DNA of 64,000 nt from UBA7236 sp964463165 (GCA_964463165.1 CAYXBK010000006.1:62001-126000), one strand, 5' to 3'. Shown: positions 9,086 to 18,107, numbered from the stretch's first letter. The notes: generated from the letters alone by a model not told the origin. Made by a program: numbers and translations.

Positions 9086-10294
9086 TTATCTGAACACATA
9101 ATTAATTGCACCGCGAACGCCAAATACAAAATTTCTTTTTGCATAATCATCAAGCGGAGCTTCGTGTGCAGAGATATCGGTGCTTAAACTTCCGTGTGCA
9201 CCGAGTGAAAGAAATAAATTTTTCTGGAGATACAAATCATAATCCAAGCCGAGTACGATCGAATATTCTTCATTTTTAAACAGGTCTTCTTCTTCTTCCC
9301 AGCGTTTTTCCTGCGGCAACCGGTATTGCTTCAGCATACCGTATTGCAAGCCTGCGATATAATTGATAACGATCGGATGACCGGTAAGATCAGACATGCG
9401 GGCTTGTTTGAATTTTGCAGACAGTGAAACCTGATCATAATATAAAGCAAGTGTTTTTTCAGTTACCACTTCATCTTCTGAAGTGACATAATTCTGACCT
9501 TGTACTGAATTATAAATATAATCTGCCTGCAATCCGAATTTATTGCTGAACGTATAACCTAATGCAAGTCCTTTCGATGTTCCGAATTTTAGCGAAGGCT
9601 GAATTGGCCTTTCGCCACGGAAAATACTTCCATATTCAATTAAAGAAGTCTGATTATAACTTGCAGCAGCGCTCACATACATTCCCTTCAGGTCAATTTT
9701 CAATTTACTTGCATCGATATTGCGATCTTCCACTTCAAAATCGCTTCTGGCAGGAAGTTGATTTTTTCCGAATGCACTGACAGGGATATCATTATTAAAA
9801 ATCCGTTCTGTTTTTTCATTTGTTGCAGCGGCATCGTTTTGATCTTCTTCTTCTACGAATATAAAATCACCGGAAATATTTTCGGGGAACTCGCCGAGTG
9901 CAATTGGTTGAAGTAATTGTTCCGGAGAAGCCTGATCTCTGTTTTGGGCTGCAGGTGCCGGATCATGAATTTCGGTTGCAGATGCTTCAAAAACGGTATT
10001 GTCTGCAATTATTTCATTACTGATCCTGTTAGAAATGGAATTCTCTGTGGTTGATTCAAACGCAAATGCATTTGAATTGAATAAAGGGTTTCTGGTAAGT
10101 GGAACGGAAATTAAGCAAAGGGTAAGAAATACAAATGCCGCCGCCGCATAGTTTGTGTATTTTATGCGGGAGACAGGAGCTTCGGTCTGATTGAGTTTCG
10201 ATTCAATTCTGTCCCAGATATCACTATCAGGACGTGATTCGAAATTTTTGAGGGCCCCTTTAAACAGTTGATCTATGTGGTTTTTATTCTCCAC
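9086..10294 (-). CDS. anti-sigma-like N-terminus joined to an outer-membrane beta-barrel
   Basis: The 402-residue protein has a polar N-terminus of about 45 residues (with DIWDRIESKL, as seen in Bacteroidetes proteins beside ECF sigma genes). One hydrophobic helix follows near 49-66 (AAAAFVFLTLCLISVP), then an acidic, low-complexity linker (67-200). A C-terminal region of amphipathic strands (204-402) ends in INYVFR, like an OMP_b-brl barrel. Its ATG overlaps the last 11 bp of the ECF sigma gene, so the two are translationally coupled. Inference: the N-terminus holds the sigma factor in the cytoplasm while the barrel senses something at the outer membrane. No zinc-binding HxxxCxxC motif is present. 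Confidence 0.75.
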   Translation of the reverse strand: MENKNHIDQLFKGALKNFESRPDSDIWDRIESKLNQTEAPVSRIKYTNYAAAAFVFLTLCLISVPLTRNPLFNSNAFAFESTTENSISNRISNEIIADNTVFEASATEIHDPAPAAQNRDQASPEQLLQPIALGEFPENISGDFIFVEEEDQNDAAATNEKTERIFNNDIPVSAFGKNQLPARSDFEVEDRNIDASKLKIDLKGMYVSAAASYNQTSLIEYGSIFRGERPIQPSLKFGTSKGLALGYTFSNKFGLQADYIYNSVQGQNYVTSEDEVVTEKTLALYYDQVSLSAKFKQARMSDLTGHPIVINYIAGLQYGMLKQYRLPQEKRWEEEEDLFKNEEYSIVLGLDYDLYLQKNLFLSLGAHGSLSTDISAHEAPLDDYAKRNFVFGVRGAINYVFR

Positions 10295-10862
10295 TTGCTT
10301 TTCGTTTCAAGCCGGTTCTTTGTTCAACCATATCCATAAGGATATATCTTGCCCGTGCTAACTGACTCTTAGACGTACCTTCACTGATGTTTAGTTGCTC
10401 CGCTATTTCTTTATGTGAATAACCTTCAATTGCGTATAAATTGAAAACAGTGCGGTACCCGGGTGATAAACTAGCGATCATAGTCATTAAATCGTCGGCA
10501 GCAAGCATATTTACTGCATTTTCTTCTACCAGTTCAATATCTGTATTCTCAACTTCTACTAAAGGATATAAATGATTTTTGCGCCGATGCATTTCGATGG
10601 CAGTATTCACCATAATTCTTCTCAGCCAGCCTTCAAATGAGCCCTCGAACCTGAATTTTTCCATATTGCGGAATGCTTTCACAAATCCTTCCTGTAGAAT
10701 ATCCTCGGCATTCTGATAGTCTTGTGCATAACGCAGGCAAACGCCAAACATTTTTGATGCATATCTGTCGTAAAGCAATTTCTGGGATCGGCGGTCACCC
10801 GAAGCAGATTGCTGTATCAGCGTTTCATCCGTGAGTGTGCTTGGCAGTTTAAAATGTCTCAT
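10284..10862 (-). CDS. ECF-type RNA polymerase sigma-70 factor
   Basis: The 192 residues have sigma region 2 at about 25-95 (YAQDYQNAEDILQEGFVKA, then the -10 reading helix around GWLRRIMVNTAI). Region 4 is at about 125-178 (LSPGYRTVFNLYAIEGYSHKE, then the helix-turn-helix GTSKSQLARAR). It has no region 3, as expected for the extracytoplasmic-function class. It is the first gene of a minus-strand set and overlaps by 11 bp the gene at 9086, which looks like its membrane regulator. Its regulon is unknown; many Bacteroidetes ECF factors control surface proteins. Confidence 0.93.
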   Translation of the reverse strand: MRHFKLPSTLTDETLIQQSASGDRRSQKLLYDRYASKMFGVCLRYAQDYQNAEDILQEGFVKAFRNMEKFRFEGSFEGWLRRIMVNTAIEMHRRKNHLYPLVEVENTDIELVEENAVNMLAADDLMTMIASLSPGYRTVFNLYAIEGYSHKEIAEQLNISEGTSKSQLARARYILMDMVEQRTGLKRKASGE

Positions 10863-10923
10863 CTGTAATTATTAACGTGGCGAAATTGTATTCGGGTCGT
10901 AAGTTAGAAAATTAATTAAAAAA

Positions 10924-11499
10924 TCAAAAATATTGTTTTAAATAGTCGGTCAGCAAATTGAAGGCTTTCGCTCTGTGGCTAATGGCAGATTTTAGTACGG
11001 GATCCATTTGTGCGTATGTGAATTCGTAGCCATCAGGGATAAACACAGGGTCGTAGCCGAATCCTTCCGTACCTTTCGGTTTGTCAGAAATATGACCCGT
11101 CACAATTCCTACAAATTGGTTAATCTGCCCGGCATAGATAAGCGTGAATACTGTTTTGAATTTAGCATTCCTGTTTGTTTCACTCCGCATGTTTAAAAGC
11201 AATAATCGGATATTCGCATTTGCATCCCGCGAACCGGAATAATGCGCAGAATCAACACCCGGTTCTCCATCTAATGCAGCCACTTCCAGTCCGGAATCTT
11301 CTGCAAAACAATCATAACCATATTTTTCATGCACATAAACGGCTTTTTCGAGTGAATTTTCTTCAATCGTAGCATGTGTTTCAGGTAATTCTTCAACGCA
11401 ACCGATGTCTTGCAGACTGAGAATAAGCAAGCTCGCCGGGAGCAGTTCTTTCACTTCCTTTATTTTATTCCGGTTATTGGTGGCAAATACGAGTTCCAT
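10924..11499 (-). CDS. rdgB: non-canonical purine NTP pyrophosphatase RdgB/HAM1
   Basis: RdgB hydrolyses ITP, dITP and XTP to monophosphates so that they are not built into nucleic acids. The 191-residue length is normal. Visible signatures are the N-terminal FATNNRNKIKE (5-15; substrate-binding TNN and Lys), FAEDSGLEV with the metal-binding Asp, and the C-terminal GFGYDPVF and SHRAKAF. The gene follows the hypothetical gene at 11503 by 3 bp, so the two are co-transcribed. The start ATG at 11499 gives the expected N-terminus. Confidence 0.96.
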   Translation of the reverse strand: MELVFATNNRNKIKEVKELLPASLLILSLQDIGCVEELPETHATIEENSLEKAVYVHEKYGYDCFAEDSGLEVAALDGEPGVDSAHYSGSRDANANIRLLLLNMRSETNRNAKFKTVFTLIYAGQINQFVGIVTGHISDKPKGTEGFGYDPVFIPDGYEFTYAQMDPVLKSAISHRAKAFNLLTDYLKQYF

Positions 11500-11502
11500 C
11501 TT

Positions 11503-11985
11503 TCATTTCAGTCCGTACATTTTTTGCAGGCTGTTCCACAAGGCAAGTTTTTTCCCTTTATCCAGTTTTTCAATTGCTTCTGAAAAAAGAAGTGTAATAC
11601 CATTTACCAGGATTGACTGGTAATACGCATAGCTCACATGAATTCCGATCTCAGCCGGTCTGATTCCGAAACAAAGCAGTGTTTTAAATCCGAAACTTTT
11701 ATGCATCGTTTGAAAATCAGCCTTTTTTAAATGCAGAAAATTGAGTTGATGTGAATTGGAGGAATGATCGGGAATAACCGAAATAATTTTATCGAGTGTT
11801 TGGCGGAATTCATTGCTGAGATCTTCACCGGATGCAGGATTGTAAAGTATGAGGTTTTCAATCGCAGGTTTTCCCGCTTCAACCTGATTGAAATTGTTTG
11901 AGGTAATACTTAATTTTACACCATCAGGAATGTGATATATCGTTTCATTCAGGCTTGCTTGCAAAAAATCGTATTTGTTCGCCAT
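11503..11985 (-). CDS. conserved-looking hypothetical protein upstream of rdgB
   Basis: I do not assign this 160-residue protein to a family. It has no signal peptide or membrane span and seems to be a compact cytoplasmic alpha/beta protein. Features are an N-terminal helix (KYDFLQASLNETIYH), a central LHLKKADFQ and a hydrophobic stretch LLCFGIRPAEIGIHV, followed by a C-terminal helix ending in LWNSLQKMYGL. The tight coupling to rdgB (3 bp) suggests a housekeeping role in nucleotide or DNA metabolism, but that is only context. It is divergent from ilvE across 67 bp holding a palindromic AT-rich box. Confidence 0.7.
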   Translation of the reverse strand: MANKYDFLQASLNETIYHIPDGVKLSITSNNFNQVEAGKPAIENLILYNPASGEDLSNEFRQTLDKIISVIPDHSSNSHQLNFLHLKKADFQTMHKSFGFKTLLCFGIRPAEIGIHVSYAYYQSILVNGITLLFSEAIEKLDKGKKLALWNSLQKMYGLK

Positions 11986-12006
11986 TCTAATTCTTTAAAT
12001 TGCAGG

Positions 12007-12016
12007 CTAAATTTAG
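12007..12016. promoter_or_regulatory. palindromic box CTAAATTTAG between divergent genes
   Basis: CTAAATTTAG is a perfect 10-bp palindrome in the 67-bp spacer between the gene starting at 11985 (minus) and ilvE (plus). Each strand reads TAAATTTA, one base off the Bacteroidetes -7 box TAnnTTTG. It could serve as a shared core element for both directions or as an operator. This is position and similarity only. Confidence 0.3.
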
Positions 12017-12052
12017 GGAAACCATTTTTTTATTTATCTGAATTATTAACAA

Positions 12053-13132
12053 ATGAAAGAGACAATCAGCAACACAGTAGAAATTGATATTCAGTTAACG
12101 CCGGTTTCTGCAGTGAGCAGTATGGATGTTGACAATCTTCCTTTTGGGAAAGTATTCACAGACCATATGTTCGAGGCAAATTACCGCGACGGCAAGTGGA
12201 CGGACTGTGCGATAAAGCCTCTTACAACGCTCCAATTGCATCCTGCAACCTCCGCACTGCATTATGGCCAGGCTGTATTTGAAGGAATGAAAGCATTTAA
12301 GGATCAGAAAGGGCAGGCGAGATTGTTCAGGCCCGATGCGAATTTGCAAAGATTGAATAAATCCTGCAGGCGTATGGCGATTCCGGAAGTGCCTGAAGAT
12401 ATTTTCATTGAAGCGGTTTTAAATCTAGTGCGCATAGAAACAAACTGGATCCCTGATACCGACGACGGTTCATTGTATATCAGGCCGTTCATTTTCGCAA
12501 CAGATGATTATGTTGGAATTAAACCTTCGGATACATTCAAACTCGTGATTTTTTGCTGCCCGGTTGCAAAATATTATCAAAAGCCTGTGCGGGTTTATAT
12601 GCAAACTGAATTTTTCAGGGCTTTTCCAGGCGGAACAGGAGGCGTGAAAGCCGCTGGAAATTATGCCGCCACCATGATGCCACTCAAAGAAATTCGTGAA
12701 AAGGGTTATGATCAGATGTTGTGGATTGACGGAATTACTAAAAACAAGCTGCAGGAAATCGGAACCATGAATGTTTTTGTGCAGATAGGAGATACTGTAA
12801 TTACAATTCCCACTGAAGAAGGAACAATACTCGAAGGTATTACGAGAGATTCGTGTATTGAATTATTGAGGGAAGCCGGTTATAAATTGGAGATACGGGA
12901 CGTTACCATTGAAGAATTACTTGCCGCTCATAAAACCGGCATTCTGGTAGATGCTTTTGGAACCGGAACTGCTGCCACCATTGCTCCGATCGGAACAATC
13001 GGTTACAAAGGTGCCGATTATGAATTGCCACCTGTTGATACACGAAAAATATCTGCTTTTCTGAAACAGGAACTATGGGAGATCAGGAAAGGGTTGAAAG
13101 AAGACCGCTTCGGCTGGATGTGGCCTGTATAA
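12053..13132 (+). CDS. ilvE: branched-chain amino acid aminotransferase
   Basis: This fold-type IV PLP enzyme transaminates Leu, Ile and Val with 2-oxoglutarate. The 359 residues fit the longer class II branched-chain aminotransferases. Signatures are the HYGQAVFEGMKAF region at 70-82, the Schiff-base Lys199 in GGVKAAGNYAA, and EIGTMNVF at 235-242, followed by a GITRDS loop. It is monocistronic, divergent from the rdgB pair and convergent with the OmpA-like gene at 13139 (6 bp apart). It acts in the cytosol in branched-chain amino acid synthesis and breakdown. No other ilv genes are in the window. Confidence 0.95.
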   Translation: MKETISNTVEIDIQLTPVSAVSSMDVDNLPFGKVFTDHMFEANYRDGKWTDCAIKPLTTLQLHPATSALHYGQAVFEGMKAFKDQKGQARLFRPDANLQRLNKSCRRMAIPEVPEDIFIEAVLNLVRIETNWIPDTDDGSLYIRPFIFATDDYVGIKPSDTFKLVIFCCPVAKYYQKPVRVYMQTEFFRAFPGGTGGVKAAGNYAATMMPLKEIREKGYDQMLWIDGITKNKLQEIGTMNVFVQIGDTVITIPTEEGTILEGITRDSCIELLREAGYKLEIRDVTIEELLAAHKTGILVDAFGTGTAATIAPIGTIGYKGADYELPPVDTRKISAFLKQELWEIRKGLKEDRFGWMWPV

Positions 13133-13138
13133 AAGCTG

Positions 13139-15127
13139 TTATTTCACTTTTGTTATCATAAATTCAACACGCTGGTTGCGCATACGTCCTTCCTGCGTTT
13201 TGTTGTCTGCAATCGGCATTGTCTTTCCTAAACCTTTTGAGTTAAGCCGGTCTCTTGAAATTCCCTGCGAAACGAAATAATCTACCACGGCCATTGCCCG
13301 TTTGAGTGATAAGCTGTTGCAATAATCATCACCGCATAATCCATTTGTATGGCCTCTCACCTCTATACTCACAAGCGGATTTTCCTTTAGAAATCTGACA
13401 ACCTTGTCGAGTTCGGCAAAGGAAGTGTCCTCGAGAATACTGCTGTTTGCTTCAAATTCGATGTTTTTCATTTCGATGATCACCCCTGTTTTCTGCGGGA
13501 TAAGCGAAAAATTCTGAATGATCTCTGTAAATACCGGAACATCGTAAACAAGTATGGTTGTATCACTTCCATAATACCCGTCTGCAGATATTCTGATCTT
13601 TCTTAAACTGTTATCCGGTATAAGAACAGCATAGTTGGTGGATGGTGTGCTTGAAGAATAGCCAATTAATAATGAATCATTTATGTCATATACTTCAATA
13701 TTCGCCGAAATAAATTCATTGGTTGTCCGGTCAGAAACCATACCTTTCAGCCAGACTACATTTTCGGGTTGTGCCTGTGGAGAAAGCTTGATCCTGAAAA
13801 TATCGAGGTTGGTTTTGGAGGTATAGCTGGAAGAAAAATAGGCATATTCTCCTTTTGCGTCGATCGAATAATAGACATCAAAATCGGGGGAGTTCACATT
13901 ATTTCCCAGATTCACCGGTTCGGTCCAGTTTGTCCACGAGGCATCATTGCGTTTACTCATAAAAATATCGGGCCCGCCATACCCCGGATATCCGTTGGTT
14001 GAGAAATAAAGTGTTTTTCCATCGGCTGCAAGGAAGGGCGACATTTCATCACCAGCAGTGTTTAATTGCTTTCCAAGGTTTTCGGGTTTTGAATAGGTTC
14101 CGTCGGCTTGCAAAAAACTCACGTAGAGATCCCGAAGGCCCAATGATTCGGAATTCTCAATCGACATGACCAAAGTTGTTCCGTCAGCACCCAGATAGAA
14201 TTCATTATAGGTGTTCAGGTTTACAAAATCCCTGATCTGAACCGGTTTCGGCACCGACCAACCTGCCGCCGTTCGTGTTGCGAGTGCGATCCCGGGTCCT
14301 TTCCCGCCATAGGTTCCTCCCAAGAGTGCATAATTACCATCGGGGCTGATAGAGCATAGAAAATTTGCATCCGCATTATTGAGTGGTGTCCGGATATTCA
14401 TAACCGTATTCCAGTTTCCGGTCGAATGATCAGCCAGCCAGATATCGTCAAGTTTATTTTCTCCGGTATTTTCCGGATGAAGCTTTCTGTCGAAATACAG
14501 TGTATTCCCGTCCGGCGAAATGATGGGACAAACTTCATCAAATGCTGAATTTACCGATGGTCCGAGGTTTTCGGCCTTACCGGTTGTCGCATCTGTTATT
14601 TCATGAATTTTCAAACTGACGGGATCTTTTGAAGCTGTAATTCCGATGGCATCGATCTGGTAGGTATTGAACTGATCGCATTCATCAAATACGATTTTTA
14701 AACTGCTTACAGGTATTTTATTGTCTTTGAGGAGCACTGTAAATAACCGGCCGGAAATAAATCCTGAAACCGCTTCTGTTCTCGTATAAACCAAGGTGCT
14801 GTTTAATGAAGCATCGTATGTGTAAATCGATTGGATATGGCCTGCATTGTAATTTTCTGCAACAAGAATCTGGTTTGCAGCTATTGGTTGCCGGAAAGAA
14901 ACGATAAGGTATTCGTTCAGAAGGTTATCTGAAGCTTTCGGTGCCCAGGCGCATGTGGAGCGTCCGGCTAAAGGAAGTTTACTTGGTTTACCCAGAACCT
15001 GATCAGCGGAATTTACCTTATCACTTAACTGGGAGGAAAATCCGATCACTTTATTTGCCCATTCGATATCCTGGCAAATTGCAAAAAGCGGTAGTGAGAT
15101 GAAAAGCAGCGCCAAAAAATTCTTCAT
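13139..15127 (-). CDS. OmpA-family protein with PD40 repeats (paralog B)
   Basis: The 662 residues have a signal peptide (ending AICQ), then an N-terminal beta-sandwich that looks like a discoidin/F5-8C-type module (about 20-160). Several PD40/WD40-like propeller blades follow (for example ISPDGNTLYFDRK and LAADGKTLYFSTNGYPG), then a short carboxypeptidase-regulatory-like region and a C-terminal OmpA peptidoglycan-binding domain (about 545-660, with VRGHTNGLCGDDYCN and GRMRNQRVEF). It should sit at the outer membrane and grip peptidoglycan. It lies 30 bp downstream of a longer paralog with the same order of domains, so the pair arose by tandem duplication. The ligand is unknown. Confidence 0.88.
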   Translation of the reverse strand: MKNFLALLFISLPLFAICQDIEWANKVIGFSSQLSDKVNSADQVLGKPSKLPLAGRSTCAWAPKASDNLLNEYLIVSFRQPIAANQILVAENYNAGHIQSIYTYDASLNSTLVYTRTEAVSGFISGRLFTVLLKDNKIPVSSLKIVFDECDQFNTYQIDAIGITASKDPVSLKIHEITDATTGKAENLGPSVNSAFDEVCPIISPDGNTLYFDRKLHPENTGENKLDDIWLADHSTGNWNTVMNIRTPLNNADANFLCSISPDGNYALLGGTYGGKGPGIALATRTAAGWSVPKPVQIRDFVNLNTYNEFYLGADGTTLVMSIENSESLGLRDLYVSFLQADGTYSKPENLGKQLNTAGDEMSPFLAADGKTLYFSTNGYPGYGGPDIFMSKRNDASWTNWTEPVNLGNNVNSPDFDVYYSIDAKGEYAYFSSSYTSKTNLDIFRIKLSPQAQPENVVWLKGMVSDRTTNEFISANIEVYDINDSLLIGYSSSTPSTNYAVLIPDNSLRKIRISADGYYGSDTTILVYDVPVFTEIIQNFSLIPQKTGVIIEMKNIEFEANSSILEDTSFAELDKVVRFLKENPLVSIEVRGHTNGLCGDDYCNSLSLKRAMAVVDYFVSQGISRDRLNSKGLGKTMPIADNKTQEGRMRNQRVEFMITKVK

Positions 15128-15157
15128 ATTCTTCAGATGATGAAAAATACGAATGAA

Positions 15158-17320
15158 TTACCTAAATGTGATTTCAACACGTTGATTTCTTTTTCTGCCT
15201 TCAGGTGTTGAGTTTGTATCAATCGGGCTTCTTGAACCGTAGCCGACAGCTGTTAAACGCACCGGATCAATTCCTTTGAGGATAAGATATTCTCTCACCG
15301 CATTTGCCCTGTTTTGGCTCAATTTATCACAGAATGAATCTGAACATAATCCGTTTGTATGTCCGCCGATCTCAATCACCGCACCCGGATTTGCAATAAG
15401 GAATTGATATAGGCGATCAATTTCTTCAAATGATTCAGGTTTAATTGTTGAACGGTTCGCATCGAAATAAAGATTATCCAGAATGATTTTTTCGCCTTTA
15501 TAATAAGGGATGAGTTCGAAATCGATCTTCTTCACTTTCTGTTCTCTGAAATCCGTGATATTGATTGTGGTTTTTAACGGGAGATATCCTTCACGGATCA
15601 CTGAAACATTATAACTTACATTATCCGTGATCTTCAAGCGATAAGTATTATTCAGCGTTTGCATTTTGATGGGATCTGCAACATATTCGTTGAGAATGAA
15701 TGTTATAGAAGCATCAATAGGCAATTTGGTTGAAGCATCGTAAACTGTTCCGAACAATAAAATATCATTGTCGAGGTCGGTTTCCAATTCTTTTTTCTCC
15801 GGGATCACAACCTCATCCTCAAACGACGGAATTTCTTCCTGTTTGATAGTTGAATTGATCTTTTCCAGTTCGTAGTTTACATTCAAAGGATCATTGATTA
15901 TTGCAATATCTTCAACGGTAAGCGAATCTTCTTCTTCCGGGGCTTCACGCAATGGAATGCGCATCAGATCAACATTCATCAGGTCATCTCCGGTAGAAGC
16001 AAAATAAGCGTAATCTGCCGTGTCGGGATAAGAGAAATATGCATCAAAACCTTTCGTATTTACCATCGAACCAATATTTTCCGGCCTTGACCAATTTTGC
16101 CAAGTACTGTCGAGACGTTCGGCAACGTAAATATCCTGATCACCGTATCCCGGGTATCCGTTGGATGAAAAGAAGAGAGTTTTTCCATCCGGCGCAAGAA
16201 ATGGAGCCATTTCGTTGGAAGCAGAATTGATCGTGGTACCAAGATTAATCGGGTCAGACCAATAGATTTGATTATCGCTGAAACTGACGTAGATATCTTT
16301 CATCCCGTAACTGTCGGCCCGCTCAAGTGCCAATATCAGAACCGACCTGTCTTCATTCATAAAATATTCTGCATACAGGTTATGTGTCATTACACCCGGT
16401 GTTACAAGATTTTTAGGGAAAACCCAACTCGCCCCGCCATATGCTTTCCAGGTTTGTGCGATCCCGACTCTTGATTCTCCGGTAATCGAATACGTGTTTG
16501 CAAGTGTAAGGAGATTGCCGTTTTCGGAGATCCCAACCACATAATTATTTGCATCGTTGTTGATCGGTGAGCCGATATTTTCTGCCTCAGACCATTCTGT
16601 ACCATTATAATTACTTACCCAGATATCATCATTCATGATCGTTCCCATATTTCCCATATGGTTTTTCCGGGTAAAATAAAGTGTTTTACCATCCGGTGTT
16701 ACCAGCGGCATGATCTCTGAACCAAAGGAATTCAGGTTTTTACCCATGTTTTGCGGTTTACCCTTGAACTCGATTTTATTTGTCGTAACGATATCACCTT
16801 TCGGTATCGGGGAAACAACTTCTGCAATACCGATCGCATCGATCTGATTAAATCCATCGATGCTTTCCGTATCGAGAACAAGCTTTAAATCGTTTGTCGC
16901 GAAATCTGTAGCCGGAATTGTAATATTTAAAACATTTCCCAGTTTCCACTCAGGAATTGAATCTTCACGCTTATACACAAGATGTGGTAAATTATACTGA
17001 TCAAAAAGATAGATCGCTTTGATGGCTCCTGCATTAAAATTTTCAGAAACAATTATTTGGGCAACATGGATCTTGCGTTCGAATCCTACCCTGATGTATT
17101 CTTCAAAATAATTTTCGGACATGGAGGGCGACCAGGCGCAGCCGCAATCACCGTATGTCGGCAGTCGTGAAGGTTCACCAAGAACCTGCTTTGCGCTGTA
17201 GGAAGTATAATCCAGCTGAGATGAATACGAAATTACTTTGCTTGCCCATAAAATATTTCCGGCATGGATATTTTGCATTAAAAATGCGGCAAACAGAAAA
17301 CAAAACAGGTTCCGTATCAT
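15158..17320 (-). CDS. OmpA-family protein with PD40 repeats (paralog A)
   Basis: The 720-residue partner of the protein at 13139 has the same order: signal peptide, F5-8C-like N-terminal module (SAKQVLGEPSRLP, CAWSP), PD40 blades (VTPDGKTLYFTRK, LAPDGKTLFFSSNGYPGYG), a carboxypeptidase-regulatory-like domain and a C-terminal OmpA domain (GGHTNGLCSDSFCD, GRKRNQRVEI). It has an extra acidic insert of about 60 residues before the regulatory domain (EEEDSLTVEDIAIIND region). It is the first gene of the pair, with an exact TAAATTTG promoter box on the minus strand 29 bp before the start. Related proteins occur near motility and T9SS loci, but nothing here proves such a role. Confidence 0.88.
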   Translation of the reverse strand: MIRNLFCFLFAAFLMQNIHAGNILWASKVISYSSQLDYTSYSAKQVLGEPSRLPTYGDCGCAWSPSMSENYFEEYIRVGFERKIHVAQIIVSENFNAGAIKAIYLFDQYNLPHLVYKREDSIPEWKLGNVLNITIPATDFATNDLKLVLDTESIDGFNQIDAIGIAEVVSPIPKGDIVTTNKIEFKGKPQNMGKNLNSFGSEIMPLVTPDGKTLYFTRKNHMGNMGTIMNDDIWVSNYNGTEWSEAENIGSPINNDANNYVVGISENGNLLTLANTYSITGESRVGIAQTWKAYGGASWVFPKNLVTPGVMTHNLYAEYFMNEDRSVLILALERADSYGMKDIYVSFSDNQIYWSDPINLGTTINSASNEMAPFLAPDGKTLFFSSNGYPGYGDQDIYVAERLDSTWQNWSRPENIGSMVNTKGFDAYFSYPDTADYAYFASTGDDLMNVDLMRIPLREAPEEEDSLTVEDIAIINDPLNVNYELEKINSTIKQEEIPSFEDEVVIPEKKELETDLDNDILLFGTVYDASTKLPIDASITFILNEYVADPIKMQTLNNTYRLKITDNVSYNVSVIREGYLPLKTTINITDFREQKVKKIDFELIPYYKGEKIILDNLYFDANRSTIKPESFEEIDRLYQFLIANPGAVIEIGGHTNGLCSDSFCDKLSQNRANAVREYLILKGIDPVRLTAVGYGSRSPIDTNSTPEGRKRNQRVEITFR

Positions 17321-17349
17321 CTTGTGTGTGAATTGAAATAGATAGTTGG

Positions 17350-17357
17350 CAAATTTA
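17350..17357 (-). promoter_or_regulatory. putative -7 promoter box TAAATTTG for the OmpA/PD40 pair
   Basis: Read on the minus strand this is TAAATTTG, an exact TAnnTTTG match, 29 bp upstream of the gene starting at 17320. No good -33 TTG is seen at normal spacing. Confidence 0.45.
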
Positions 17358-17477
17358 TATTTCGCTTTTTAGAAATTTGTAACATATTTCAAGAGTTTTA
17401 AACATGTTAAAGCATTATATTCCAAAATAAGTAACATCACAATCTAACCGGATTTTTGTAAGCGCTATTGTACATAC

Positions 17478-18107
17478 ATGACAAAAAAAGAAAAAGCAGC
17501 ATTTATATCTGATCAATTAGATCTGTTATTTCCGCATCCTGAAATTCCTTTAAACCATAAAGATGCTTATACACTTTTAATTTCCGTTTTACTTTCTGCA
17601 CAATGTACCGATGAACGGGTAAACAAGACGACACCGGCTCTTTTCAGGTTGGCGGATGATCCGTTTGAAATGTCAAAAATGAGCGTGGACAAGATTGAGG
17701 ATATTATCAGGCCCTGTGGACTCGCTCCTGCAAAATCAAAAGCGATCGTCGGATTATCAAAAATCCTTGTCGAAAAATATAATGGTCAGGTTCCCGGTAC
17801 CTTCCACGAACTGGAGGAATTACCTGGCGTCGGACATAAAACCGCCAGCGTGATCATGAGTCAGGTTTTTAACCTTCCTGCATTTCCGGTTGATACGCAC
17901 ATTCACAGACTTGCATGGAGATGGGGACTCTCGAACGGAAAATCTGTGACAAAAACGGAAGCGGATCTCAAAAGAGTTTTCCCTGAATCCAGCTGGAATA
18001 AATTACACCTGCAAATTATTTACTTCGGAAGAAAATATTGCCCGGCACGCGGCCATCTTGCAAGTGCATGTCCGATTTGTTCTGTCATCGGCAGAAAAGG
18101 AATCTGA
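17478..18107 (+). CDS. nth: endonuclease III-type DNA glycosylase/AP lyase
   Basis: Nth removes oxidised pyrimidines and cleaves the abasic site in base-excision repair. The 209 residues include the helix-hairpin-helix LPGVGHKTA (115-123) with catalytic Lys121 and the catalytic Asp139 in FPVDTHIHR. The C-terminal iron-sulfur loop is atypical: only three cysteines (188, 198, 201; C-X9-C-X2-C) are present and no fourth follows, unlike the classic C-X6-C-X2-C-X5-C. The gene is divergent from the OmpA/PD40 pair and convergent with the gene at 18112. Glycosylase function is confident, cluster binding doubtful. Confidence 0.94.
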   Translation: MTKKEKAAFISDQLDLLFPHPEIPLNHKDAYTLLISVLLSAQCTDERVNKTTPALFRLADDPFEMSKMSVDKIEDIIRPCGLAPAKSKAIVGLSKILVEKYNGQVPGTFHELEELPGVGHKTASVIMSQVFNLPAFPVDTHIHRLAWRWGLSNGKSVTKTEADLKRVFPESSWNKLHLQIIYFGRKYCPARGHLASACPICSVIGRKGI

